The position numbers and the translations under genes are program-made. This document shows positions 27,207 to 35,840 of a stretch of DNA of 47,242 nucleotides, in pieces. This DNA is from an uncultured Alphaproteobacteria bacterium. GTDB taxonomy: Bacteria > Pseudomonadota > Alphaproteobacteria > RF32 > CAG-239. The notes below the pieces were generated by a model that had not been told where the DNA came from, ran no database searches, and saw nothing but the letters and a program-made list of their open reading frames with translations. Position 1 is the first letter of the stretch; the number at the start of each line of letters is the position of its first letter. The stretch lies in the NCBI GenBank assembly GCA_944392865.1, contig CALXYD010000008.1:1-47242 (forward strand), read 5' to 3'.

Positions 27207-28502
27207 TTAGTAGAATATCGGTGTTGTCAGCAACATCCCCCGATTTTTCAACATTTTTTCCCCTATTTCCTTTTGATACGGGCGAACCGTATTCACGTCT
27301 TCCTTAAAAACATTATACATTTTTATAATTGCGGCTTCAACCGCATACATTTCATCCTGCCATTTCTCCGGCAACTGTTTGATGTATTGGTCATAATAGC
27401 CGCGCCGATGGAAACGGACAGCATAGGCGACCGCCTGATTTGCCTCCGTTACGCGAAAGGCTTTAAATGTCTTATCACAGGTATATGCCCATTCCTCCGG
27501 CGTAAAGCCTTGTTTTATGACAACGGCAGCAAATTCATCATATATGCCGGCAAAGCGCGTTTTTAACACCAGCCGTTGGCAGGGATTGACCAAGTCTTTC
27601 AAGTTATTTTGTTTCAGAGCCGTTCCATTTTCCTGTTCCCACATATTAAGCAGAGCTTCGCCGAGTATTAGTTTTGAATGGTTACGCATTTGGTCTTTCA
27701 GGCCAAATTCAACAACATCATCCAACGTTGCAACAAATGCTCCGACATCTTTGGGAGTCAGCGGAGATGTTAATGTCGGGTAGAGTGTGCGCAACGACAA
27801 TTCATGCGCCTGTGCCTGTCTGCCTCCTTTCCCGCTATTTGAAGACTTTTCTTTCACAGCGGAAGCCGGCGCCGGTTCTTCTTCATCATTTTTTTGCGGT
27901 TCTCTGATTTTTTCTTTCAGAAAATCAGGCAATTCCGTACTTATACGCGGCTTTTTTACCCGCACTGTCCGCGGACGGTCTAAATCTTCCGGCTTTTTTT
28001 CGCCCCATATTTCAGGCATGAGCAGAAAATACAGACCGGGAGATAAAAATTCAATATTTTCCACTCCTTTAAATTTTTCAGCCACATCCTCGGGAAATTT
28101 ATTTTTTGTTTCTTTAATCCCCGGCATATTCAATATTTTCTCCGACATTCCGGGAACCTGATGCAACATCGGCCCAATGTATTGGTAGGCCTCTTTCGGG
28201 AGCCAGCTCAGAATTTCCAACAATTCATCCTCGTAGTCGTTTTTTATCCGCCCTTCGCTTAGACCATAAAGCCGGATTGTACGACCAAACTCCTGATTAA
28301 ATTTTCTACCCATACGATAACGCGAGTTATAGCCTTTATCGTAGACATCTTTTAATGAACCAATTTTTTTTATATATTCTTTCAGGTTCGGAATTTCCAT
28401 ATCCATATCAACCACAAAGTAACGGTCAAAATCCGATGCCTTAGCCATTCCGTTTGGGATATTAAGCAACAGCGCCAACAATAAAACTATCAGTTTTTTC
28501 AT
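27207..28502 (-). CDS. Secreted protein of unknown function
   Basis: I do not recognise this 431-residue protein. A signal peptide is clear (MKKLIVLLLALLLN, cleavage near Met-Ala-Lys-Ala at about residues 19-22). Three parts can be seen: an N-terminal region of about 170 residues with several leucine-rich helical stretches; a linker at about 185-240 rich in Pro, Glu, Lys and Ser, probably disordered; and a C-terminal helical region with two cysteines (VNPCQRL and AYTCDKTF) that may pair. There is no lipobox and no later membrane helix, so the protein is probably periplasmic or exported. It stands alone between rpoZ and gcrA, with short gaps on either side. Confidence 0.6.
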   Translation of the reverse strand: MKKLIVLLLALLLNIPNGMAKASDFDRYFVVDMDMEIPNLKEYIKKIGSLKDVYDKGYNSRYRMGRKFNQEFGRTIRLYGLSEGRIKNDYEDELLEILSWLPKEAYQYIGPMLHQVPGMSEKILNMPGIKETKNKFPEDVAEKFKGVENIEFLSPGLYFLLMPEIWGEKKPEDLDRPRTVRVKKPRISTELPDFLKEKIREPQKNDEEEPAPASAVKEKSSNSGKGGRQAQAHELSLRTLYPTLTSPLTPKDVGAFVATLDDVVEFGLKDQMRNHSKLILGEALLNMWEQENGTALKQNNLKDLVNPCQRLVLKTRFAGIYDEFAAVVIKQGFTPEEWAYTCDKTFKAFRVTEANQAVAYAVRFHRRGYYDQYIKQLPEKWQDEMYAVEAAIIKMYNVFKEDVNTVRPYQKEIGEKMLKNRGMLLTTPIFY

Positions 28503-28562
28503 CTTGTTTCCTCTTCGTATCTGTTTTAAGCGTACGGAATAAGATTTAAAAAAACGTTATAC

Positions 28563-28591
28563 TTGCAATTTAAATTTAAACGGTTTATGGT
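28563..28591 (+). promoter_or_regulatory. Candidate promoter of gcrA
   Basis: TTGCAA (28563-28568) is spaced 17 bp from TATGGT (28586-28591) in an AT-rich stretch 35 bp before the gcrA start codon. The match to the -10 consensus is moderate. I saw no clear DnaA box or GANTC site next to it. Confidence 0.4.
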
Positions 28592-28626
28592 ATTTAAAAA
28601 GGTTAATAATACAATGGAGAAAGGCT

Positions 28627-29100
28627 ATGATTTGGACCGACGAAGCTGTTGAAGAATTAAAAAGAATGTGGGATCGCGGGATGACGACCGGACAGATTGC
28701 CAAAGCGCTCAACGTTACGAAAAATTCCATTATCGGAAAAGTTCATCGGTTGTGCCTGACAGCGCGTCCGTCTCCGATAAAAAAAGCACCAAGCGCGAAA
28801 GCCGATAAGAAAGCGACAGGATCTGCAAAGCCCTCTAAAGGAGAAAAAAATAAAAAATCGTCTGTTTCTTCCCCGCTCAGTGTTTCAGATGAAAAATTAT
28901 CAGGAAGTGCAGAAAATAAAGTTACCGAGGAAACGAATATTCCTTTAGTCAAACTTGATAATCATACCTGCCGTTGGCCTTTGGGCGATCCGCGCGATGA
29001 TGATTTTTGTTTTTGCGGCAAGCACGTTAAAACCGGACAGACTTATTGCGAAGAACACGCTGCCGTTGCTTATGTTAATAAAGCAAGCAAGAAAATTTAA
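28627..29100 (+). CDS. gcrA: GcrA family cell-cycle regulator
   Basis: A 157-residue protein whose N-terminus (MIWTDEAVEELKRMWDRGMT, then GQIAKAL, NVTKNSIIGKVHRL) is the GcrA helix-turn-helix, which binds methylated GANTC promoters together with sigma-70. A basic, Ser/Lys-rich linker of about 55 residues follows. The C-terminal part (CRWPLGDPRDDDFCFCG, then YCEEHAAVAY) is the sigma-interacting, cysteine-containing domain. GcrA is confined to alphaproteobacteria and is the best single taxonomic marker here. GGAG lies 7 bp upstream of the start. A hairpin follows the stop, so it is probably monocistronic. Confidence 0.95.
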   Translation: MIWTDEAVEELKRMWDRGMTTGQIAKALNVTKNSIIGKVHRLCLTARPSPIKKAPSAKADKKATGSAKPSKGEKNKKSSVSSPLSVSDEKLSGSAENKVTEETNIPLVKLDNHTCRWPLGDPRDDDFCFCGKHVKTGQTYCEEHAAVAYVNKASKKI

Positions 29101-29110
29101 TTAAGTAACC

Positions 29111-29158
29111 AAGCCTTAGAACCAGGACGAAGCTGTCGGCGTTTTAAGGCTTTATTTT
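29111..29158 (+). terminator. Probable terminator of gcrA
   Basis: AAGCCTTA (29111-29118) pairs with TAAGGCTT (29145-29152), enclosing 26 nt that can form a small inner hairpin (GAC/GTC), and is followed by TATTTTT. The long loop lowers confidence. Confidence 0.5.
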
Positions 29159-29175
29159 TCAGTTTTTGCTTAAAA

Positions 29176-29871
29176 ATGCCCGGTCTGAAGTTTTCAAAAT
29201 TTATTGAGATATGGCAGAAAGATTTTGCATACGACAGGACGCTTGAGGAGCAGGTGTGTCTTGATAAGGACGGTTGTCCTATTCCGTGGTACACCTATCC
29301 GGCAATTGAGTATTTAGAACAATTTGACTTTTCCGATAAAGATATTTTTGAATACGGATGCGGCTATTCCTCGCTATTTTGGGCTTCCCGCGCCCGAACG
29401 GTTACAAGTGTTGAAGATACGCCCGAATGGTATGAAAAATGGCTGAACGAATTTACACAGGCCGGAATATCTCTGCGCTTGCGCAACGAATCTGAATACG
29501 CCAATACCATCCGTGAAGATATGAAGATGTATGACGTTATCATTATTGACGGCAAAAGGCGCAAAGAATGTGCGCAGACAGCACTTAGCCGACTAAAAAC
29601 GGGCGGGCTTATTATTTTAGATGACAGCGACCGGACGAACAAAAGCGATGAATATGCCGCGGCGATTGCCACGCTGAAGCAGGCAGGCCTCTTACAAGTT
29701 GATTTTTACGGCTTTTGCCCAATGGACTGCTTTACCAAAGCGACCTCACTATTTTTCCACCGCGATTTCAATTTTCAGACGCGAGCACAACGGCAACCGG
29801 CCAACGGATGCGGCAACTTGTGGGGGAAAACCAGAAAAAAGCGCAAGGAATTTTATAAAGAAACTCTATAG
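29176..29871 (+). CDS. SAM-dependent methyltransferase-like protein
   Basis: The 231-residue protein has a Rossmann-type methyltransferase core. Motif I is DIFEYGCGYSSLFWASRA (about residues 56-73), followed by an acidic motif II (VTSVEDTPEWYEKW), then YDVIIIDGKRRKECAQTAL and GGLIILDDSDR for the later strands. This resembles class I methyltransferases attached to sugar or surface-polymer pathways, but the substrate is not evident. The start codon at 29176 has no good ribosome-binding site. It ends 8 bp from the stop of the convergent mrp gene. There is no signal peptide, so it is cytoplasmic. Confidence 0.7.
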   Translation: MPGLKFSKFIEIWQKDFAYDRTLEEQVCLDKDGCPIPWYTYPAIEYLEQFDFSDKDIFEYGCGYSSLFWASRARTVTSVEDTPEWYEKWLNEFTQAGISLRLRNESEYANTIREDMKMYDVIIIDGKRRKECAQTALSRLKTGGLIILDDSDRTNKSDEYAAAIATLKQAGLLQVDFYGFCPMDCFTKATSLFFHRDFNFQTRAQRQPANGCGNLWGKTRKKRKEFYKETL

Positions 29872-29879
29872 CCACGCCG

Positions 29880-30878
29880 TTAAGAATGCAACCCAAGCTT
29901 TTCGGCAACCTTTTCGGCTATACGTTCATACGCTGCGGCATACGGACTATCCGGTGCGCTTTGCACTATCGGCGTTCCGGCGTCTGAATTTATCCGAATA
30001 TCATAATGCAGAGGTATCTCTCCCAGGAAAGCGACATTGTATTTTTCCGCCGTTTTCTCCGCGCCCGCATGACCGAATATATTTGCCCGGTGCCCGCATT
30101 TTTCACATACATAATAGCTCATATTTTCAATAATTCCCAAAACGGGAACACCGATTTTGCGAAACAGGTTTAAGCCCTTTACTGCATCAATCAATGCGAT
30201 ATCCTGCGGGGTTGAAACGATAACCGCTCCCGAAAAATCTATTTTTTGCGACAAAGTTATTTGAATATCGCCTGTTCCGGGGGGCATATCTATTACCATA
30301 ACGTCAATTTCGCCCCAAGCCGTTTCCGTCAACAGCTGCTCTATCGCACCGCAGGCTTTGGCTCCGCGCCAGATTAGCGCGGTATCTTCCGCCACCATGC
30401 TACCGATAGACATTGACGCTATGCCGCACTCTTTGAAAGGCTGAAAAGTCTTACCGTCATAAGACGAGGGCGGCAGATGTCCATAGCCCAACATCATCGG
30501 AACGGACGGCCCGTAAATATCTGCGTCAAATAACGCAACTTTCAAATTAAGATTTGACAGAGCCAATGCTAAATTTACCGCCGTGGTAGATTTGCCCACA
30601 CCGCCCTTGCCCGAGGCTACGGCAATGATGTGTTTCACGCCGTTGATATGCCATTTTTCATTCTGAGATGCTGTTTCCTGTTTTTCGCGGACAAATACGA
30701 TATTTATTTTTTTATCGGGAAATTTTTTTTCCAACTCTTCTTGCAACTTCTGCTTTTTTTCCGCATTTTCCTCTGTTTTCAACGTTACAATCAACCGATT
30801 GCCCAACTCTTTGGCCGAAACTATTTTTTCGGGTGCGAAATACCCGGCGACATAATCTTCAATTTTCTTTTCCGACAT
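29880..30878 (-). CDS. mrp: Mrp/NBP35 family Fe-S cluster carrier ATPase
   Basis: The 332-residue P-loop ATPase has the deviant Walker A motif GKGGVGKST (about 90-98), the segment LFDADIYGPSVPMML, VIDMPPGTGDIQ, and a CEKC motif (about residue 258) followed by GHRANIFG that bridges an iron-sulphur cluster at the dimer interface. It carries and transfers Fe-S clusters in the cytoplasm. The N-terminal region of about 65 residues is in the place of the MIP18/DUF59 domain but lacks the usual Asp-Pro-Glu motif and is highly charged, so it looks degenerate. The gene is monocistronic on the minus strand. Confidence 0.93.
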   Translation of the reverse strand: MSEKKIEDYVAGYFAPEKIVSAKELGNRLIVTLKTEENAEKKQKLQEELEKKFPDKKINIVFVREKQETASQNEKWHINGVKHIIAVASGKGGVGKSTTAVNLALALSNLNLKVALFDADIYGPSVPMMLGYGHLPPSSYDGKTFQPFKECGIASMSIGSMVAEDTALIWRGAKACGAIEQLLTETAWGEIDVMVIDMPPGTGDIQITLSQKIDFSGAVIVSTPQDIALIDAVKGLNLFRKIGVPVLGIIENMSYYVCEKCGHRANIFGHAGAEKTAEKYNVAFLGEIPLHYDIRINSDAGTPIVQSAPDSPYAAAYERIAEKVAEKLGLHS

Positions 30879-30992
30879 TTATTTCCCCTTTGTGTGGATA
30901 TAATTGTTTCTATATTGTTTTTATATATGCTTTATATTATTTCTTATGGCAAGCGTTAAATTTTGTTTTTACTTTAGATTAGAGGGTGGCAG

Positions 30993-32015
30993 ATGACAGA
31001 TAAGACGGCTGTATTGGATATAAATCCATGGGATACTTCGGATGAACAAGCGGTTAACAGGCCGAAAGTAGTTGATTTTACAACACGAATTTCCAAAATG
31101 CAGCAAAGCAATGACAATTTCGGCGGAATTTTCAAAATTCTTGTCGGTGTGCTTATTTTTTTATGGATTGTTTCAGGCTTTTACCAAGTAGGCCCCAGCG
31201 AACAAGGCGTTGTTTTGCGGTTGGGAAAGTATATTGAAACGACTGATGCCGGCCTGCATTACCATTTGCCGTATCCTCTTGAGAATGTCTATATTGTCAA
31301 CGTCAGCAAAGAACGCAGCATTAACCTCGGCGTTAATGACAGTTCATATAGCGACTCGCAAGGCCTGTCCGAAAGCCATATGCTGACCGGCGATGAAAAC
31401 ATTGTTGATATTAACCTGACCGTGGTTTGGAATATTAAGGACGCGCAAGATTTTTTATTTAAGACAAGAACGCCTGAGATGACGGTCAAGGTGGCGGCGC
31501 AATCGGTTTTACGCGAAATTATCGGACAATCCAAGATGGAAGATGTGATTACGGGTGACCGTGCCAAAATTGAAAATGATACGCAAAAAGAATTGCAAGG
31601 TTTGTTGGATAAATTCCAGACCGGGGTCAATATTGTCCGGGTCAAGTTGCAGAAAGCCGACCCGCCGAAGCAGGTCGTTGACGCTTTTAACGAAGTGCAA
31701 CGCGCCAAGACAGACGCCGAGCGGTTTAAGAATGAGGCAGAGGCATACGCCAATGAAGTTCTACCTAAAGCGGAGGGTGAAGCTATCAAGCGCAAACAGG
31801 AAGCCGAAGCTTATCGCGCAGCGGTCATCAACAAAGCGGAAGGCGAAGCGCAGCGTTTTTCTTCGGTCTATACCGCTTATAAAACAGGCAAAGCGGTTAC
31901 GGCGAAACGTTTGTATCTGGAAACAATGGAAGATGTGTTGAAAAAATCCAAGAAAGTTATTATGGAGCCCGGGCAGAAGAGCTCAAATATGATGCCGATT
32001 TTGCCCTTGAAATAA
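30993..32015 (+). CDS. hflK: HflK, FtsH protease modulator
   Basis: The 340-residue protein has a cytoplasmic N-terminus of about 45 residues, one membrane helix (about 46-63) and an SPFH/band-7 domain with GPSEQGVVLRLGKY, HLPYPLENVYIV, SHMLTGDENIVDINL and the helical EAEAYANEVLPKAEGEA region. With HflC it forms a large cage around FtsH and restrains its degradation of membrane proteins. GAGGGTGG lies a few bases before the ATG. hflC begins 19 bp downstream, then degP and holC, making a four-gene operon focused on membrane and envelope protein quality. Confidence 0.95.
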   Translation: MTDKTAVLDINPWDTSDEQAVNRPKVVDFTTRISKMQQSNDNFGGIFKILVGVLIFLWIVSGFYQVGPSEQGVVLRLGKYIETTDAGLHYHLPYPLENVYIVNVSKERSINLGVNDSSYSDSQGLSESHMLTGDENIVDINLTVVWNIKDAQDFLFKTRTPEMTVKVAAQSVLREIIGQSKMEDVITGDRAKIENDTQKELQGLLDKFQTGVNIVRVKLQKADPPKQVVDAFNEVQRAKTDAERFKNEAEAYANEVLPKAEGEAIKRKQEAEAYRAAVINKAEGEAQRFSSVYTAYKTGKAVTAKRLYLETMEDVLKKSKKVIMEPGQKSSNMMPILPLK

Positions 32016-32034
32016 AAACAATGCGGAGTTTATG

Positions 32035-32895
32035 ATGAAAAAAAATTTGCATATTATCTTAATCAGCGCGGCGATTGCGCTTGTTATTGCCATACAGTCT
32101 TTGTATGTTGTCCAGCAGCCCGAGCAGGCAATCGTCCTGCAATTCGGGGAGCCGGTGCGACTCGTGCAAGAACCGGGGCTTAAGTTTAAAATTCCGTTTA
32201 TTCAAAAAGTTGTTTTCTATGACAAGCGGTTGCTTAATCTGGAACCGCCGGCGCAGGAAGTTGTGTTGAAAGACAAGAAGCGTTTGGACGTGGATACTTT
32301 TTCCCGTTATAAAATCGTTGAACCCTTGACATTTTACAAGACAGTGCGCTTTGAGTATCAGGCACAGAACAGGTTGCAAGAAATTGTCAATTCCTCAGCA
32401 AGAAATGTTTTAGCAACCGTTACACTGAAAGAGCTTTTATCCGAAAAAAGAACGGAGATTATGCACCGTATCAGCGAGGCGGTAAAATCCGATGCCAAAC
32501 AAATCGGCGTGGAAGTTGCCGATGTGCGCATCCGCCGGGCAGATTTGCCGATACAAGTATCGCAAGCCATCAATGACCGGATGAAGACGGAACGAATCCG
32601 CGAGGCTAAAGGATACAGAGCCGATGGCGAAAAGACGGCACAAGAAATTCGCGCTACGGCTGACAAGCAAGCGACGATTACCGTTGCGACGGCTGAAAAG
32701 GAAGCACAGCAGATAAAAGGCGAAGGCGATAAAAAGGCTACGGAAATCTGGAATAAGGCAATTAATATTGATCCGGAATTTTATTCCTTTTACCGTTCGC
32801 TTGAAGCGTACCGAAATTCCTTCAATGATGAAACTTCAATGGTTTTGGCACCGGAAGGCGAGTTTTTTGATTTCTTCGGCAAATCTTTGAAGTAA
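32035..32895 (+). CDS. hflC: HflC, FtsH protease modulator
   Basis: The 286-residue protein has an N-terminal membrane helix (about 5-23) and an SPFH domain with VVQQPEQAIVLQFGEPVRLV, GLKFKIPFIQKVVFYDKR and the long alpha-helical stalk ending FYSFYRSLEAYRNSF. These are classic HflC features. The ATG at 32035 is 6 bp after GGAG; one codon earlier is also possible. It is the partner of HflK in the HflKC-FtsH complex on the periplasmic face of the inner membrane. degP starts 10 bp downstream. Confidence 0.95.
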   Translation: MKKNLHIILISAAIALVIAIQSLYVVQQPEQAIVLQFGEPVRLVQEPGLKFKIPFIQKVVFYDKRLLNLEPPAQEVVLKDKKRLDVDTFSRYKIVEPLTFYKTVRFEYQAQNRLQEIVNSSARNVLATVTLKELLSEKRTEIMHRISEAVKSDAKQIGVEVADVRIRRADLPIQVSQAINDRMKTERIREAKGYRADGEKTAQEIRATADKQATITVATAEKEAQQIKGEGDKKATEIWNKAINIDPEFYSFYRSLEAYRNSFNDETSMVLAPEGEFFDFFGKSLK

Positions 32896-32905
32896 AGGTA
32901 TATCC

Positions 32906-34267
32906 ATGCGCTTTTTTATCGGTTTTATGGTTGCGATTTTATTTGCCGACAAGGCGGCGGCGGTTGATTCATACGCTGATTTAGTTGAGCAGCTTATGCC
33001 CTCTGTGGTTAATATCTCAACGGAGAAAGAAACGGTTGCCGATACGGACGCTGCGGTTGACAACTTAATGTTGAACCCGGCATTGCAAGGGCGTGAGGCG
33101 CTCGGCTCCGGTTTCTTTGTGCGTGAGGACGGGTATATCCTGACGAATAACCATGTTATTAAAGGCGCAAAAAAAATAAATGTTATCACGGAAGAAAATG
33201 AAATTTACGCCGCAAAAGTTATCGGCATTGATACGCCAAGCGATTTGGCTGTTTTGAAGATTGATGTGGTTGCAGAAGACGGAAAAACATTAAAAGAGGT
33301 GAAGCCGGTCGTTTTCGGCAATGCCGATGCGGCGCGAATCGGCGACAAGGTTTTGGTATTCGGCAATCCTTACGGATTAGGCGTAAGCGTTTCGCAGGGT
33401 ATTATCTCAGCAAAGTCTCGCGATATAGGCTTGGGCGGACAGCAATATTTGCAGACCGATGCTGCAATCAACCGCGGCAACTCCGGAGGGCCGATGTTTA
33501 GTTTGGATGGCGAAGTTATCGGTGTTAATGCGGCCTTGTTTGCTTCGCAAGGCGCCAGCGGAATCGGTTTTGCCCTGCCTTCTAATGTTGCCAACTGGGT
33601 TGCAAATCAGCTTATAGAAAGCGGAAAAGTCCGGCGCGGCTGGCTCGGTTTTTCTGTGGCGAACGGTCTAGATTCCTATACAGGCAAGGCCGGGTTTGTC
33701 ATTACGGAAATAGACGAATCGTCTACAGCTTACAAAGAAGGAATGCGTGTCGGAGAAATTATTACCGCTTATAACGATATTCCGGCAACGGATGTCGCAG
33801 CGTTTTTGAGCTTTACGGAAACGATGCAACCGGGCGAATCGCTAAGACTTAAGGCGTTGAGTTACGGCGAGGAGTTTCGGACGGTTATCAAAATACAGGA
33901 CATGCCGGCGGATAAATTGCAGGACTTTACGGCGCAAGCGCTGAAAAACAGTTATCAACGTTCGTTAGGTAGCGAAGACGGCGAGGTCTATTATATTTCC
34001 GAATTTAAAATTGCCGTCAAAGAAGCAGATCCGCGCGGGCTGGCTATTGTTAAAATAGATAAAACTTCGCCTCTCAGCGGTAAAGGGATTAAAATCGGCG
34101 ACATTATTCTTGAGGCTGACAGGGCGGATATTTATACGGCGGAAAATCTGTTGGACAGCATCCGGAATGCCGTTGTGAGCGGCGGGCAACAGCCGATATC
34201 CTTGCTTATTCAAGGGACTGACAATATTTTTTATTCCAATGTGGAACCGGTGAGTGAAAATGATTAG
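32906..34267 (+). CDS. DegP/HtrA family periplasmic serine protease
   Basis: The 453-residue protein begins with a signal peptide (about residues 1-19). The trypsin-like domain has the catalytic triad His83 (TNNHVIKGAK), Asp113 (SDLAVLKID) and Ser193 (RGNSGGPMF). Two PDZ domains follow, at about 245-335 and 365-445, both with the Gly-rich carboxylate-binding loop. This is the layout of Do-family proteases (DegP, DegQ, DegS-like two-PDZ forms), which degrade or refold damaged periplasmic proteins. The gene follows hflC and its stop overlaps the holC start, a common hflK-hflC-degP order in alphaproteobacteria. Confidence 0.94.
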   Translation: MRFFIGFMVAILFADKAAAVDSYADLVEQLMPSVVNISTEKETVADTDAAVDNLMLNPALQGREALGSGFFVREDGYILTNNHVIKGAKKINVITEENEIYAAKVIGIDTPSDLAVLKIDVVAEDGKTLKEVKPVVFGNADAARIGDKVLVFGNPYGLGVSVSQGIISAKSRDIGLGGQQYLQTDAAINRGNSGGPMFSLDGEVIGVNAALFASQGASGIGFALPSNVANWVANQLIESGKVRRGWLGFSVANGLDSYTGKAGFVITEIDESSTAYKEGMRVGEIITAYNDIPATDVAAFLSFTETMQPGESLRLKALSYGEEFRTVIKIQDMPADKLQDFTAQALKNSYQRSLGSEDGEVYYISEFKIAVKEADPRGLAIVKIDKTSPLSGKGIKIGDIILEADRADIYTAENLLDSIRNAVVSGGQQPISLLIQGTDNIFYSNVEPVSEND

Positions 34268-34715
34268 AGTTGATTTTTACCATTTACAGCGCTCGCCTTT
34301 GGAGCAAGTTTTACCGAAATTATGCGAAAAAGCTTATTCGACCGGCAAAAGAATTAAAATCCAGCTTGGAACGGAGGAACGTGTCAGCTTTGTTAATTCG
34401 CTTTTATGGACATACAATGAGGAATCTTTTTTACCGCATGGTAGCAAGAAAGATGGTTTCAGCGAAGAACAACCTATTTTTATTTCTGCTGATGAAAATA
34501 ATCCGAACGGCGCGGTTCTGCTGGTATTGGCAGACGGTGCCATGCCTTCGCTTGAAGTACTGCAACAATATGAACGGGTTTTAAATATTTTTGACGGGAC
34601 AAACGAAACCTCATTAAATGCAGCGAGAAATTATTGGAAACAAATCCGGGAATTAAACGCCGACTTGCACTATTGGCAGCAAAATGAACGCGGCGTTTTT
34701 GAGCAGAAGGTATAG
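34260..34715 (+). CDS. holC: DNA polymerase III chi subunit
   Basis: About 151 residues matching HolC: the start MIRVDFYHLQRSPLEQVLP, the phrase LCEKAYSTGKRIKIQ, DSLLW-like NSLLWTYNEESFLPHG, PIFISADENNPNGAVLL and LNIFDGTNE. Chi links the clamp loader to single-stranded-DNA-binding protein at the replication fork. The ATG at 34260 overlaps the degP stop (ATGATTAG), so it is coupled; a GTG two codons earlier is also in frame. It is the last gene of the hflK operon. Together with holA at 7464, two clamp-loader subunits are in this window. Confidence 0.9.
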   Translation: MIRVDFYHLQRSPLEQVLPKLCEKAYSTGKRIKIQLGTEERVSFVNSLLWTYNEESFLPHGSKKDGFSEEQPIFISADENNPNGAVLLVLADGAMPSLEVLQQYERVLNIFDGTNETSLNAARNYWKQIRELNADLHYWQQNERGVFEQKV

Positions 34716-34833
34716 ATATTTAGTTTTTGCGTTTACCTACTAATAGAAAAATGTATATTCACAAATAAGGCTTGCACAATTAGAAAATTTGTGTCAATGT
34801 TGGCGCAAGTGAGTAATTTTGATGAGGTATGCT

Positions 34834-35838
34834 ATGTCTAACCTGCAGGTTTCTAACGATAGTTTGCAATATGATGATTTAAAACACGCGGTTGAGACCA
34901 TCAACCAAGAAATAGAGACGCTGGAAATTTTGAAGAACAGCCTGGACGGGAATCTGTCTAAGGCTCTTGATTTGCTCCAAGATTGCAAAGGGCGGGTTAT
35001 CGTTACCGGAATGGGAAAGTCCGGCCATATTGCACGCAAAATGGCGGCAACGTTTGCCTCAACCGGAACGGTTGCTTTCTTTGTGCACCCGGCAGAAGCC
35101 AGCCACGGCGATTTGGGTATGATTTCTGACGATGACGTGATTATTGCCATTTCTTACAGCGGCGAATCGAAAGAACTTTCAGATATTTTAATTTATGCGA
35201 AACGCCACAATATTCCGCTGATTGCGATTACCAAAAATCCGGAAAGCGCTTTAGGTAAGAATTCAACATTGGTTTTGCGCCTGCCGGATAATGGCGAGGC
35301 TTGTCCGCTTGGCTTAGCGCCTACATCTTCTACGACGGCAACGATTGTTTTGGGCGATGTTTTGGCGGTTGACCTGATGGAGCGGCGCGGTTTTTCGGCT
35401 ACTGATTTTCGCCAGCGCCATCCGGGCGGCAAATTAGGTGCTATTTTGTGCAAAGTGGCTGATGTTATGCATAAAGGCAATGAGATGCCGTTGCTTGATG
35501 AAAATGCACTGATGCGTGACGCTTTGCTTGTGATGAGCGAAAAAATGCTCGGCTGTGTCGGAATTATCAACGAGAAAGGTGAGCTTACCGGTATTATTAC
35601 CGACGGCGATTTGCGCCGGTGGATGTCGCGCGATAAATCGCCTGATTTGATTTTGGAAAAAGTTACCAACGTCATGACAAGAAATCCGAAGACGATTTCG
35701 CCGGATGCCTTGATTGTTGACGCTGTTAATATGATGAACAACACCGGGCGCGGTATTACCAATATTTTTGCCGTGCAAGAACAGAAGCCGGTCGGCGTTA
35801 TCCATATCCATGACTGCCTGAAAGCCGGAGTTGCCTAG
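34834..35838 (+). CDS. kdsD: Arabinose-5-phosphate isomerase (KdsD/KpsF type)
   Basis: About 334 residues. The N-terminal SIS sugar-isomerase domain (about 40-180) has GRVIVTGMGKSGHIARKMA and SYSGESKELSDIL, and two CBS domains (about 205-330) follow, containing VMHKGNEMPLL and VMTRNPKTISPDA. The enzyme converts ribulose-5-phosphate to arabinose-5-phosphate, the first step towards Kdo for LPS. The ATG at 34834 has GAGG 6 bp upstream; an ATG four codons before is possible. It opens a run of LPS genes: the LptC/A fusion starts 2 bp after its stop. Confidence 0.94.
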   Translation: MSNLQVSNDSLQYDDLKHAVETINQEIETLEILKNSLDGNLSKALDLLQDCKGRVIVTGMGKSGHIARKMAATFASTGTVAFFVHPAEASHGDLGMISDDDVIIAISYSGESKELSDILIYAKRHNIPLIAITKNPESALGKNSTLVLRLPDNGEACPLGLAPTSSTTATIVLGDVLAVDLMERRGFSATDFRQRHPGGKLGAILCKVADVMHKGNEMPLLDENALMRDALLVMSEKMLGCVGIINEKGELTGIITDGDLRRWMSRDKSPDLILEKVTNVMTRNPKTISPDALIVDAVNMMNNTGRGITNIFAVQEQKPVGVIHIHDCLKAGVA

Positions 35839-35840
35839 TT

